Shown: piece by piece, positions 1 through 7,727 of the stretch | Position numbering within the stretch: the first letter of the stretch is position 1 | Layout of the letters: each line of letters begins with the position of its first letter | From: Succinivibrio sp. | GTDB lineage: Bacteria; Pseudomonadota; Gammaproteobacteria; Enterobacterales; Succinivibrionaceae | Assembly (NCBI GenBank): GCA_017469335.1 | Contig: JAFUGP010000149.1 | Coordinates: forward strand, 1-44,181 | Direction of reading: 5' to 3' | DNA: 44,181 nucleotides | Notes under the pieces: generated by a model | Seen by the model: only the letters and a program-made list of their open reading frames with translations | Told to the model about the DNA's origin: nothing | Databases searched by the model: none | Position numbers and translations under genes: made by a program

Positions 1-286
1 CGTCTTTCATAATGTCCAGACCGGCAAAGAGGCCTTGCGGCAGGGACTTGTCCTCGGGATTTTGGTAGTTGAGAGCAAAGAAACTCTCAATCATGCTCAT
101 GGTAAAGGTCTTGCCAAAACGCCTGGGGCGGGTAAAGAGCAGTACCTTATCTTCACCTGGCGGCCCGTCCTGACGATCCACCACGGCAAAGAACTCTTTT
201 AGACAGGACGTTTTGTCCACATACAGATAGCGGCCTTCTCTGAGTTCTTTAAAATCCTCGCAGCCGGGGTAAAGAGGCAGTGCCAT
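1..286 (-). CDS. AAA-ATPase-like family protein, N-terminal part
   Basis: Only the first 95 codons lie in the window; the gene runs off the left edge. The protein begins MALPLYPGCEDF, continues with the phrase YLYVDKTSCLKEFF and then RPRRFGKTFTMSMIESFF. That is the signature of the AAA-ATPase-like family (PF09820), which usually carries a PD-(D/E)XK nuclease-like domain at the far C-terminus (not visible here). RRFGKT is the degenerate Walker A loop. Members are expanded in many copies in gut and rumen anaerobes and their cellular role is not established. The ATG at 284-286 is chosen because the family motif starts directly after it; an AGAGACTTTTAG stretch precedes it. The gene is divergent from rpmB. 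Confidence 0.8.
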   Translation of the reverse strand, partial: MALPLYPGCEDFKELREGRYLYVDKTSCLKEFFAVVDRQDGPPGEDKVLLFTRPRRFGKTFTMSMIESFFALNYQNPEDKSLPQGLFAGLDIMKD

Positions 287-659
287 CTAAAAGTCTCCAC
301 AGATTGTCTGAGCCGTTTCAATTTGATCGGCGCATTTGCTGATCTATGCACTTGACGCAAAATCACGGGCAGTTAAAGCTTAGCTGTTTCTGGTTATGAT
401 AGCCAAATGACGTTACCAAAAGTCTTCGGATTGCGTTTTGTCTGTCTGTTTGCAGTCTCGCGCCACAGTGTCAGGTATCTTGATCATAGCCTCATTTTTC
501 GGGTATAATGCGCAGCTACCGAAATTTAGGCCGTGACTGCAGTTGACTCTTTTTAGGGTTTAGTTACAGTTTTTGAGCGTAATTTAATCTTCTGAGTAAA
601 GACACGGTCTGTTTTATTATACGCCGCGAGGCGTCATAAACGTTGTGGAGTTGACAGTC
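287..659. other. Intergenic region between divergent AAA-ATPase-like gene and rpmB
   Basis: This AT-richer stretch of about 370 bp has no credible reading frame. It holds a sigma70-like promoter facing rpmB, followed by a leader of roughly 145 nt before the L28 start. The leader is T-rich and I see no strong terminator hairpin in it. The promoter of the minus-strand gene should also lie here but I could not place it. Confidence 0.6.
480..509 (+). promoter_or_regulatory. Putative sigma70 promoter of rpmB-rpmG
   Basis: TTGATC at 480-485 and a perfect TATAAT at 504-509, 18 bp apart. Transcription would start near 516 and give a long leader before rpmB. Assigned from consensus only. Confidence 0.55.
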
Positions 660-896
660 ATGTCCAGAGTATGCCAGGTTACGGGCAAGCGCCCGGCGGT
701 GGGAAATCATCGTTCCCACGCCAAGAACGCTGCGAAACGCCGTTTCCTCCCCAACCTGAAATATCATCGTTTCTGGGTTGAGAGTGAGGGGCGTTTTGTG
801 CGCCTTAGAGTCACTACCAAAGGCATGCGCATCATCGATAAGGTCGGCATTGATTCGGTGCTGTCTGATATGCGCGCCCGCGGTGAGAAAATTTAA
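660..896 (+). CDS. rpmB: 50S ribosomal protein L28
   Basis: This 78-residue protein is a component of the large ribosomal subunit. It begins [12 protein letters not shown] and continues with NRSHA-type, RRFLPNL and RFWVESE motifs, and ends RARGEKI, matching gammaproteobacterial L28 end to end at its usual length. An in-frame upstream ATG at 645 would add five residues absent from the family, and the GGAG at 647-650 sits correctly for the ATG at 660, so 660 is preferred. It is followed 11 bp later by rpmG, the universal arrangement in Gammaproteobacteria; the two are surely one transcript. Confidence 0.97.
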   Translation: MSRVCQVTGKRPAVGNHRSHAKNAAKRRFLPNLKYHRFWVESEGRFVRLRVTTKGMRIIDKVGIDSVLSDMRARGEKI

Positions 897-907
897 GCGA
901 GGTTGTT

Positions 908-1081
908 ATGGCTAATAAGAAAGGCGGCCGCGAGAAAATCCGTCTGAATTCAACCGCAGGTACCGGCCATTTTTACACCACTGACAAAAACCGTCGTACC
1001 ACTCCCGGTAAGATGGAAGTGATGAAGTACGACCCGGTGGTGCGTAAACATGTCCTCTACAAAGAAGGCAAGATTAAGTAA
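908..1081 (+). CDS. rpmG: 50S ribosomal protein L33
   Basis: This 57-residue large-subunit protein begins [15 protein letters not shown], has the [13 protein letters not shown] motif and ends with YKEGKIK. It has no CxxC zinc-binding pairs, so it is the zinc-independent (C-minus) form, as in E. coli. A GAGG at 899-902 is the ribosome binding site. It is the second gene of the rpmB operon and is followed directly by a terminator before mutM. Confidence 0.97.
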   Translation: MANKKGGREKIRLNSTAGTGHFYTTDKNRRTTPGKMEVMKYDPVVRKHVLYKEGKIK

Positions 1082-1105
1082 GCACCCCTATGCGGTGTTG
1101 GAATG

Positions 1106-1139
1106 AACCCCGTTAGACCACAGCGTCGGCGGGGTTTTT
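1106..1139 (+). terminator. Rho-independent terminator after rpmG
   Basis: AACCCCG at 1106-1112 pairs with CGGGGTT at 1130-1136, followed by a T run. It lies between rpmG and the mutM start at 1171, so mutM is either expressed by read-through or from a promoter within the operon. Confidence 0.8.
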
Positions 1140-1170
1140 GTTTGACTGTGTAGCTGCGGAGACACTCAAG

Positions 1171-1989
1171 ATGCCTGAACTGCCGGAAGTTGAAGTAACG
1201 CGCCGCGGTATAGAGCCGGTGCTCAAGAACAGAGTGATCAGCGGCATTTACACCTCGGGTCTCAAATTGCGTGAGCCCTACTCACCTACCCTGCCACAGT
1301 TTGAGGGGGCGCGGATAAGTGAGGTCTCAAGAAGGGCCAAATATATCCTGCTGTACAGCGATAAGGGCACCTTGCTCATGCATCTGGGTATGACCGGGCA
1401 TCTGCAGATCTTAAAGACCGGTACCGAGCGGGGCAAGCACGATCACTTTGAACTGCAGACCCCGGAGGGTGTCTGCGTGAGACTCAATGATATCCGGCGG
1501 TTTGGGCTGGTGCTGCATTATCCGCCGGGCGTTGACGTGCTCAGTTGTGAGCCTTTAAGGGATTTAGGCCCCGAGCCTTTGTCAGACTCCTTTTCCCCAG
1601 AAACTCTGCAACTCTCTCTGCAGGGGCGCAAGGTGGCGATAAAACAGGCGCTGATGGACGCTAAGGTGGTGGTGGGCGTGGGTAATATCTATGCCTCCGA
1701 GTCGCTGTTTGCTGCGGCTGTTTCACCTTTAAGGCCGGCCTGCTCGCTGAGTCTTGAGGAATGCCGGGCCTTGTGCCGGGCCATCAAGGAAATTCTCAGT
1801 CTCTCCATTGAGCGCGGCGGTACCACCATCCGGGATTTTTCCGGAGCTGACGGGCATTTAGGGTACTTCGTCAATGAACTTAAGGTCTACGGTCATGAGG
1901 GCGAAGAGTGTCCGCGCTGTCACTCTCACCTGCGGAAAATAGTGCAGGGACAGCGCAGTACCTACTACTGCGAGCACTGCCAGCATTAA
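1171..1989 (+). CDS. mutM: Formamidopyrimidine-DNA glycosylase (MutM/Fpg)
   Basis: This 272-residue bifunctional glycosylase/AP lyase removes 8-oxoguanine and ring-opened purines from DNA. After Met removal the N-terminal Pro of MPELPEVEV is the Schiff-base nucleophile and the next Glu is catalytic; the start must therefore be the ATG at 1171, although the frame is open upstream to 1138. The beta-clamp lysine lies in RRAKYIL, the HLGMTGHL motif is present, and GVGNIYASE carries the conserved Asn. The C-terminal zinc finger is CPRCH plus CEHC. A GGAG at 1158-1161 precedes the start. The rpmB-rpmG-mutM order is conserved in many Gammaproteobacteria. All catalytic residues are intact. Confidence 0.97.
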   Translation: MPELPEVEVTRRGIEPVLKNRVISGIYTSGLKLREPYSPTLPQFEGARISEVSRRAKYILLYSDKGTLLMHLGMTGHLQILKTGTERGKHDHFELQTPEGVCVRLNDIRRFGLVLHYPPGVDVLSCEPLRDLGPEPLSDSFSPETLQLSLQGRKVAIKQALMDAKVVVGVGNIYASESLFAAAVSPLRPACSLSLEECRALCRAIKEILSLSIERGGTTIRDFSGADGHLGYFVNELKVYGHEGEECPRCHSHLRKIVQGQRSTYYCEHCQH

Positions 1990-2034
1990 GCTCTACTCTC
2001 AGGGCATTTCTTCTGCCTTGCCTTTTAAGGGCAC

Positions 2035-2060
2035 AAAAAAACCCCTCCCTGAGGAGGGGT
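2035..2060 (-). terminator. Terminator downstream of the RND operon (possibly bidirectional)
   Basis: A perfect 8-bp stem (ACCCCTCC at 2041-2048, GGAGGGGT at 2053-2060) with a 4-nt loop. On the minus strand it is followed by an uninterrupted T run (complement of the A run at 2035-2041), an excellent terminator for the acrAB-like operon ending at 2096. On the plus strand it is followed by CGTCTTT and may weakly terminate mutM. Confidence 0.88.
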
Positions 2061-2095
2061 CGTCTTTGAGTCTTGCCGCTTATGGGCGCCGGCGG

Positions 2096-5000
2096 TTATT
2101 CACGCACCTCATCGGGGTTGCGCCATTTCTCCTGAATGGTCTGGCACACCACGTAGGTGATGGGGGTGACCAGCAGCAGGCACACAATGCCCACCAGCAT
2201 GCCGCACACCACCCCGGTGCCCAAGGAGCGGCTCCCGTTGGCGCCGGCCCCCGAGGCCAGTACCAGCGGCATCAGACCCACAATCATGCAGATCGAGGTC
2301 ATCAGGATGGGACGCAGACGCTCGCCTGCGGCCACCAGAGCCGACTGCACTATGCTCAGACCTTCGCGGCGGCGCTCCACGGCAAACTGCGTCAGTAAGA
2401 TGGCCGTTTTGGAGATAAGGCCCATCAGCATGATAAGTCCCGTCTGCATGTAGACGTTGTTCTCCAGCCCCGCCAGATAAGCGCCCAGGAAGGCACCGAC
2501 CATGGCAAAGGGAATGGAGAGCATCACGCTCAGGGGGATCACCACGCTCTCATAGAGGCAGCAGAGAATGATGTAAACGAAGACCAGACACAGGATGTAA
2601 ACGATGGTGGTGGTTGAACCCTGCGAGGCCTCGTCGCGCGACATGCCGCCTAACTCGTAGCTGTACCCGGAAGGCAGCACGCTCTGCGCCGTCTCGCTGA
2701 CCGCTTTTAAGGCATCACCTGAGCTGTAACCTTCGGCTGCCGACACGTTCACCGAGATGGAGGAGAACAAATTAAAGCGCGAGAGCATCTCCGGTCCGTA
2801 GACTTTCTCCAGATCAATGAACTGCGTCAGCGGCAACATCTTGCCTGAGGAAGAGCTGACGAACATGTTGTTGAGTGCGTTGGTATCGAGCCTCAGGTTC
2901 GGAGAGGCCTGAACCATGACTTTATAGAGCTTGGAGTAAAGGTTGATATCGGACATGTAGCTGCCGCCAACATAACCTGCCAGAGTGCTGAGCACATTGG
3001 AGGGGGAGACTCCCAGTCTCAGACAGCGGGCGGCATCCACGGTGACCCGATATTGAGGAAAGCGCGGGTTGAAGGTGGTCACCGCGGCCATGATTTCCGG
3101 GCGCTGGCGCAGAGCGGCGATGAACTTTAAGGTGTTCTCGTTGAGTTCATCGATGCTGCCGCCTTTTTTGTCCTGCACGTACATCTCAATGCCGTTGGAG
3201 GTGCCGTAGCCCATGATCATGGGCGGGGCAAAGGCAAAAATCTGGGCGTTGGTGATGTCGGCAACGTTGCCGTAAATCCGTTGTATGACCGCATCCTTGC
3301 TGTGCTCGCTGCCCTCGCGCTCCTCCCAGTTCTTAAGGCGGATGATGAAGGTGCCGCCTGAATAACTAGCTCCGCCTGCCATGAGGTTATAGCCGGTAAC
3401 CCGGGAGAGCAGTTCGATCTCCTCGATATTCTGCAGCCTCTTGTTGACCTCACTGACGATGGTGTCGGTCTGGGAGAGGGTATAGCCCGGTGGGGCCGTC
3501 ACTGACACGAACAGGGTGCCGGTATCCTCATCGGGGATAAGTCCGGTCTTGGTGACTTTCATGAGTCCACTCAGCGCCACTCCGGCCACGGCCAGGGCGA
3601 TAAGCACCAGGATTTTGCGCTTGAGCAGCATTTCCACGGCGCCCTTATAGCGGGCGGTGAGCGTGCTGAAGGCGCTCTCAAAGGCCAGATGATAGCGGGC
3701 AGAGAGCGAGGTGTCGCTGCCAAAATGGGCAGGCCGCATGAACAGGGCGCACAAAGCCGGGCTCAGTGTTAAGGCATTGATGGCGGAAATACCCACGGCG
3801 GCGGCCATGGTGGCGCCGAACTGGGTATAGAAGGTACCTGAGGTGCCGCTGATGAAGCATACCGGCACGAACACCGACATGAACACCAATGAGGTGGTGA
3901 TGATGGCCGAGGAGATACCGCTCATAGCCTCGACGGTAGCCTTGTAGGGCGAGATCTTGGGATCGGCCTCAAACTTGGCTTGTACCGCCTCCACTACCAC
4001 GATGGCATCGTCCACCACGGTGCCGATGACCAACACCAAGGCGAAGAGAGTGAGCAGATTGATGCTGAAACCTGCCACATAGATGAAGGCGAAGGTGCAT
4101 ACCAAAGAGACGATGACCGAGATGGCCGGAATGACGGTGGAGCGCAGACTCTGCAGGAACAAAAACACCACTATGACCACCAGGATCAAAGCCTCTATGA
4201 GAGTCTTGACCACCTCGTGGATGGAGGCATCCAGAAAGTCCTTGGCGCTCATGAGATCGGCCAGTTCCATGCCTTTGGGCATGGTCTGACGCAGGTTCTT
4301 CTCGAGCTCATTGATGTTCATGATGATCTCATTGGCGTTGGAACCGGCCGACTGCATGACCATCAGAACGATACCGGGGTGACCGTTGACCTGACTGATG
4401 TAGCCGTAGGAGGCCACGCCCAGTTCGATGGTCGCCACGTCCTTTAATTTGAGCACCTGTCCGTCGGGCAGGGACTTGAGCACCATCTCACCGTACTCCT
4501 CGGGAGTCTCGAAACGCCCGCGGTATTTGAGGGTGTAGAGGAAGGTATTGTTGGAACTCTCGCCCAGAGTACCGGTGGGAGATTCCAGGTTCTGCTGTGA
4601 GAGCAGGGTACTGATGTCCGAGGGTATAAGTCCGTACTGCAGCATTTTCTGGGGGTTGAGCCAAATGCGCATGGCGTAATCAGCGCCTAACACCGTAACG
4701 CCGCCCACGCCCTGGACACGCTGGATCTCCGGCACCAGATTGATCTTGGCGTAGTTGGAGAGGAAGTTCATGTCATAGGAATCATCGGGGCTGTACAGGC
4801 AGATGATTTTGAGCTGACTGCTCTGGCGTTTTTCGGTGGTGACACCGCTCTTGGTCACGTCCGAGGGCAGCTGCCCCTGGACCTTGCTGACGCGGTTTTG
4901 CACGTTGACCGCTGCCATGTCGGCGTTGGTGCCCTGGCGGAAATACACGTTGATGTTGGCATCGCCGCTATTGGTGGCGGTGGAAGTGATGTAGAGCATG

Positions 5001-5224
5001 TCCTCCACGCCGTTGATGGATTCCTCCAAAGGCTGGATCACACTCTTCATCACGGTTTCGGCACTGGCGCCGGTATAACTGGCCGAGACCATTACCTGCG
5101 GCGGAGCGATGTCGGGGTACTGCTCCATGGGCAGTACCATTACGGAGATCCCGCCGAAGATGAGCATCAAAACGGCGATGCAGCATGACAGAATGGGGCG
5201 GTCGATAAACAGTTTCAGATTCAT
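2096..5224 (-). CDS. RND multidrug efflux permease, AcrB-like (HAE1 family)
   Basis: This 1042-residue inner-membrane proton/drug antiporter would pump hydrophobic compounds from periplasm and membrane to the outside. It starts MNLKLFIDRPIL, the usual RND first helix, followed by the periplasmic porter repeat and a TM2-6 bundle. The proton-relay aspartates are the pair in GTVVDDAIVV at residues 405-406, and the partner lysine lies in GLISKTAIL near the C-terminal bundle. Length is standard for AcrB. It is the second gene after the membrane fusion protein (14 bp gap). No outer-membrane factor follows, so it must share a TolC encoded elsewhere. Phrases such as MSAKDFLDASIHEV and FSINLLTLFALVL match Bacteroidota-type RND pumps better than enteric AcrB, as far as I can judge by memory. 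Substrate unknown. Confidence 0.93.
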   Translation of the reverse strand: MNLKLFIDRPILSCCIAVLMLIFGGISVMVLPMEQYPDIAPPQVMVSASYTGASAETVMKSVIQPLEESINGVEDMLYITSTATNSGDANINVYFRQGTNADMAAVNVQNRVSKVQGQLPSDVTKSGVTTEKRQSSQLKIICLYSPDDSYDMNFLSNYAKINLVPEIQRVQGVGGVTVLGADYAMRIWLNPQKMLQYGLIPSDISTLLSQQNLESPTGTLGESSNNTFLYTLKYRGRFETPEEYGEMVLKSLPDGQVLKLKDVATIELGVASYGYISQVNGHPGIVLMVMQSAGSNANEIIMNINELEKNLRQTMPKGMELADLMSAKDFLDASIHEVVKTLIEALILVVIVVFLFLQSLRSTVIPAISVIVSLVCTFAFIYVAGFSINLLTLFALVLVIGTVVDDAIVVVEAVQAKFEADPKISPYKATVEAMSGISSAIITTSLVFMSVFVPVCFISGTSGTFYTQFGATMAAAVGISAINALTLSPALCALFMRPAHFGSDTSLSARYHLAFESAFSTLTARYKGAVEMLLKRKILVLIALAVAGVALSGLMKVTKTGLIPDEDTGTLFVSVTAPPGYTLSQTDTIVSEVNKRLQNIEEIELLSRVTGYNLMAGGASYSGGTFIIRLKNWEEREGSEHSKDAVIQRIYGNVADITNAQIFAFAPPMIMGYGTSNGIEMYVQDKKGGSIDELNENTLKFIAALRQRPEIMAAVTTFNPRFPQYRVTVDAARCLRLGVSPSNVLSTLAGYVGGSYMSDINLYSKLYKVMVQASPNLRLDTNALNNMFVSSSSGKMLPLTQFIDLEKVYGPEMLSRFNLFSSISVNVSAAEGYSSGDALKAVSETAQSVLPSGYSYELGGMSRDEASQGSTTTIVYILCLVFVYIILCCLYESVVIPLSVMLSIPFAMVGAFLGAYLAGLENNVYMQTGLIMLMGLISKTAILLTQFAVERRREGLSIVQSALVAAGERLRPILMTSICMIVGLMPLVLASGAGANGSRSLGTGVVCGMLVGIVCLLLVTPITYVVCQTIQEKWRNPDEVRE

Positions 5225-5238
5225 GGAGCGCCTCTGTC

Positions 5239-6420
5239 TTAGGAGTTATCCGACTTGGCCGTGCCGTCCGGTTCGGACGCGGCGTTATCCGCCTTTTGGT
5301 CAGCGGCCGGGGACTTATTCTGGGAGGCCACGTTTACCTGGACGCCTTCACGTACCAGACCGGCGCCTTCCGAGATGATGACGTCTCCTTCCTTGAGGCC
5401 GTCTATCACCACGTAAGTGCGGCCGTCATCCACCGGCATCACGTTGATCTGGGTGGAGGTGGCTTTGCCGTCCACTACCTTGTAAACGAATTTGCGATCC
5501 TGGATCTCATAGGTGGCCGTCTGCGGGATCACCAACTGATCCTTAAGCTCGATGGGGATAATCAAGGTCGCCGAGCCGCCGGACTTCAAGATCCCCTCGG
5601 GGTTGGGAAACACGGCACGGATGGTCACGGCGCCGGTGGAACTGTCGATCACGCCGCTTACCGCATCGATGACTCCTTCCTCTTCAAAGATGGTGTTGTC
5701 GCTTAAGCGCAGCTTGACCTTGGGAGCTAGCTTGGAGAGGTTCTGGTAGCGTCCGCTCCACTTGGACAGGGCCAGACCTTCCCGCTCCGAGAGCGAGAAA
5801 TAGGCCAGGATCTGGCTGTTGTCCGAGAGCGAGACCAGGGGCTCTGACATGCTCGGACTTACCAGATCGCCCACGCGCACCTTGATGATGCCGCTCACCC
5901 CGGTCAGCGGGCTGCAGATATTGGTATGCGTGAGATCGTTCTCAGCGCCCTTGAGCTCGGCTTCGGCCTGCTTTAACGCCGCCTGATCGGCATTGTAGGT
6001 ATTAAGGGCGCTCTGAGTGTCATAGTAGGAAATAGCCTTTTGGGCCAGCAGCTTCTGGCGTGACTCATAGGTCAGCTGGGAGGTGGCCAGCTTGGCTTTG
6101 GCGCTGTTTACATTGGCCAGGGCCTTCTCATAGGCAGCCTCATAGGATATCGGGTCAATGGTCAGCAGCACCTGACCGTTGTTGACCAGGGCACCATCCT
6201 GCACCTCGATACTGGCAATGGTACCGGTTACCTGAGGGTATACGTCCACATCCTGAATACCCTTTAAGGAAGCCGAGTACTCTTTTTGCAAGGTGGCCTC
6301 GGTAGGGGCAAGGGTAACAGTGGGATAGGTGGTGTTAGTCTGCCTGACCTGGGCTTTTTGGCAGGCACTGAGGGTGAAAATGGCAAGCAGTATGGCTGCC
6401 AGGTAAAAACGCTGTCGCAT
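5239..6420 (-). CDS. RND efflux periplasmic adaptor (membrane fusion lipoprotein), AcrA-like
   Basis: This 393-residue adaptor would connect the RND permease to an outer-membrane channel. The N-terminus is a lipoprotein signal peptide with lipobox LSAC and Cys at residue 20. Next come the first half of a barrel-sandwich hybrid domain (DVYPQVTGTIASI), an alpha-hairpin coiled coil, the second lipoyl half and a beta-barrel. The start at 6420 is chosen because it places the signal peptide at the extreme N-terminus; the frame is open 26 codons further upstream. The C-terminal 30 residues are acidic, low-complexity (PAADQKADNAASE). It forms an operon with the downstream permease. A perfect inverted repeat at 6482-6509 sits in the leader and is a likely repressor site. 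Confidence 0.92.
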   Translation of the reverse strand: MRQRFYLAAILLAIFTLSACQKAQVRQTNTTYPTVTLAPTEATLQKEYSASLKGIQDVDVYPQVTGTIASIEVQDGALVNNGQVLLTIDPISYEAAYEKALANVNSAKAKLATSQLTYESRQKLLAQKAISYYDTQSALNTYNADQAALKQAEAELKGAENDLTHTNICSPLTGVSGIIKVRVGDLVSPSMSEPLVSLSDNSQILAYFSLSEREGLALSKWSGRYQNLSKLAPKVKLRLSDNTIFEEEGVIDAVSGVIDSSTGAVTIRAVFPNPEGILKSGGSATLIIPIELKDQLVIPQTATYEIQDRKFVYKVVDGKATSTQINVMPVDDGRTYVVIDGLKEGDVIISEGAGLVREGVQVNVASQNKSPAADQKADNAASEPDGTAKSDNS

Positions 6421-6481
6421 AGGAGTGTTCCCGGTAATTGTAATTGAAGCGGGCTCAATCGGGCTGTTTCGGTACCAAGGG

Positions 6482-6509
6482 TAAAGATCTCGGCCCAATC
6501 AGATCTTTA
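6482..6509. promoter_or_regulatory. Perfect inverted repeat upstream of the RND operon, probable operator
   Basis: TAAAGATCT (6482-6490) and AGATCTTTA (6501-6509) are perfect 9-bp arms separated by 10 bp, 62 bp upstream of the adaptor start. Each arm contains the palindrome AGATCT. TetR- and MarR-type repressors of RND operons bind elements of this kind, and the arm nearest the upstream side can also be read as a -10-like TAAAGAT on the minus strand. No regulator gene is adjacent, so the cognate factor is unknown. Confidence 0.5.
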
Positions 6510-6714
6510 TCTTACTTTAAATTTTTCAAAGGCCTGCACTCTTAGGGCAGATATCTACGCGTCATCACGTTTCATTGAGGCAGGGGCGCTTTGCCGCCAG
6601 GAGACGTCTTAGACTGCGGGCAGCATGAGGCAGCCGTGATGGTGAGTTTTATATATTGAAAATAAAGAAAAAGTCAACTTATGAAATCAAGATAGGCCCA
6701 GACATAGGGCTTGG

Positions 6715-6723
6715 TGGTATAAT
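6715..6723 (+). promoter_or_regulatory. Extended -10 promoter of the candidate small RNA
   Basis: TGGTATAAT is a perfect extended -10 (TGnTATAAT). No good -35 is visible 17 bp upstream, which is typical of extended -10 promoters. The expected start is about 6729-6731. Confidence 0.6.
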
Positions 6724-6728
6724 GGCAC

Positions 6729-6846
6729 ACAGAAAGTGCGGCATCGGGTGTCTCCAAAGTCTTCAGCGCCTGGCACGCCGCCGCACCGTGCGTTAAGGTA
6801 CTGAAGGTTGAAGGCCCTGCCGCATTTTGTGGCGGGGCCGTTTTTT
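6729..6846 (+). ncRNA. Candidate structured small RNA, about 118 nt
   Basis: No protein frame fits here, but a strong promoter and a strong intrinsic terminator bracket roughly 118 nt. Internal complementarity is extensive: CTTCAG (6761-6766) with CTGAAG (6801-6806), and nested inside it GCACG (6773-6777) with CGTGC (6787-6791). TGCGGCA (6737-6743) can pair with TGCCGCA (6818-6824), which is also part of the left arm of the terminator, so two alternative folds are possible. It lacks the conserved 4.5S RNA tetraloop and A-rich bulge sequence and does not read as 6S RNA or tmRNA. No plus-strand gene follows, so a stand-alone sRNA is more likely than a leader. I do not recognise the family. Confidence 0.55.
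6813..6846 (+). terminator. Strong intrinsic terminator of the candidate sRNA
   Basis: GGCCCTGCC (6813-6821) pairs with GGCGGGGCC (6831-6839) with one bulged or mismatched position, followed by G and a run of six T. Confidence 0.88.
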
Positions 6847-7060
6847 GTCCGCAGGTCAGCCTAAGATTGCAGTCTTGCCTGCGGGCGTGTCTTGCCTACA
6901 GCCCCAGGCGCGGAAGTCTCCTTGAATTCAGAACGGTGGCGGCCTATTTCTGGGTCTGAGCTCCAGACAGAAACTCTTCCCAACCCGCCCGGTCCCAGGT
7001 CCCAAAGGAAAAGGGCAGGTGTTGCCAGGCGGCGGTTCTCAAACCGCCTGGGCGCTGCTC
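6847..7060. other. Intergenic stretch with two inverted repeats downstream of coaD
   Basis: No credible gene. CCGCAGG (6850-6856) and CCTGCGG (6879-6885) form one inverted repeat. CCAGGCGG (7025-7032) and CCGCCTGG (7044-7051) form a perfect 8-bp hairpin 10 nt past the coaD stop on the minus strand. The latter may stabilise or end the coaD message, although the T-rich stretch only comes about 15 nt later. Confidence 0.5.
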
Positions 7061-7552
7061 TTATTGGGCAAACTCCATTGCTACAGCATCAGGCACGTAA
7101 GGACGGATCTCGGCATTGAAACTCTTCAATTCACGTACCAGGGTTGAGGAGATGCAGGCCAGTTCGGGGCGGCTTTGCAACATGACAATCTCCAACTGTG
7201 GCATTGCGCGGCAGTACATGCCGCACAGCTGCATTTCGTAGTCGTAGTCCGTGACAGAGCGCAGGCCTCTTACCAGCACGTTGATTTGATTTAATTTGAG
7301 AAAATTCTCCAGCAAGGAGGAAAAGCCCACCACCTTCACGTTGGAGAGGTGATGGCAGCTTTTCTTGGCCAGAGCAACGCGTTTGTCCAAACTCAACCGG
7401 GTATTTTTGCCACGGCTCTCCGCTACCGCCACAGTCAGTTGGTCAAAGAGCGACGCGGCGCGCTCAATAATATCCAGGTGTCCCAGCGTAATGGGGTCGA
7501 AGGTGCCGGGAAAAGCGGCGTTACGGTAGCTCATTGGGTTACGGTAGCTCAT
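7061..7552 (-). CDS. coaD: Phosphopantetheine adenylyltransferase
   Basis: This enzyme transfers AMP from ATP to 4'-phosphopantetheine, the penultimate step of coenzyme A synthesis. The nucleotidyltransferase motif FPGTFDPITLGH (T-x-G-H type) is at the N-terminus, and the C-terminal ISSTLVREL motif is present. LVRGLR and DYEMQL are typical of the family. From the ATG at 7552 it has 163 residues; from the in-frame ATG at 7534 it has 157, closer to the 159 of E. coli. The GGAG Shine-Dalgarno lies 10 nt before 7552, so that start is preferred. Both starts encode MSYRN because an 18-bp segment is tandemly duplicated there. The last enzyme of the pathway, CoaE, is also in this window. No co-transcribed partner is evident. 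Confidence 0.95.
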   Translation of the reverse strand: MSYRNPMSYRNAAFPGTFDPITLGHLDIIERAASLFDQLTVAVAESRGKNTRLSLDKRVALAKKSCHHLSNVKVVGFSSLLENFLKLNQINVLVRGLRSVTDYDYEMQLCGMYCRAMPQLEIVMLQSRPELACISSTLVRELKSFNAEIRPYVPDAVAMEFAQ

Positions 7553-7553
7553 T
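7520..7553. repeat. 18-bp tandem duplication at the coaD start codon
   Basis: The 16-mer GTTACGGTAGCTCATT occurs at 7520-7535 and again at 7538-7553 (period 18). It duplicates the start region of coaD in frame, giving two consecutive ATG-AGC-TAC-CGT-AAC starts. Confidence 0.95.
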
Positions 7554-7727
7554 ATTGAAGATCTCCAGTCTTGGTCCAATAAAAAATGCCTAAACAGCCC
7601 GACTCATCCTGTCCTAGGATGGGATGTATACCTTTGGATGCCTCAAAATAAGAGGAATCGGCGTTGTTCTGAGAGCAGGCAAGGCTGTTGATCTTTTATA
7701 GCCTATGTCAGCTAGTAAAACAAGAAG

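Noticed and set aside
2018-5188. Long open frames on the plus strand opposite the RND genes
   Set aside because: They are antisense shadows of a strongly conserved minus-strand gene, His- and Gln-rich and without ribosome binding sites.
6729-6846. 4.5S (SRP) or 6S RNA identity for the small RNA
   Set aside because: The conserved SRP loop and bulge sequence is absent and no central 6S bubble can be drawn; only promoter, terminator and internal pairing are supported.
6892-7119. Plus-strand frame downstream of the sRNA as its regulated gene
   Set aside because: It overlaps the coaD 3' end, is rich in Arg and Pro and lacks a ribosome binding site, so the sRNA is not read as its leader.
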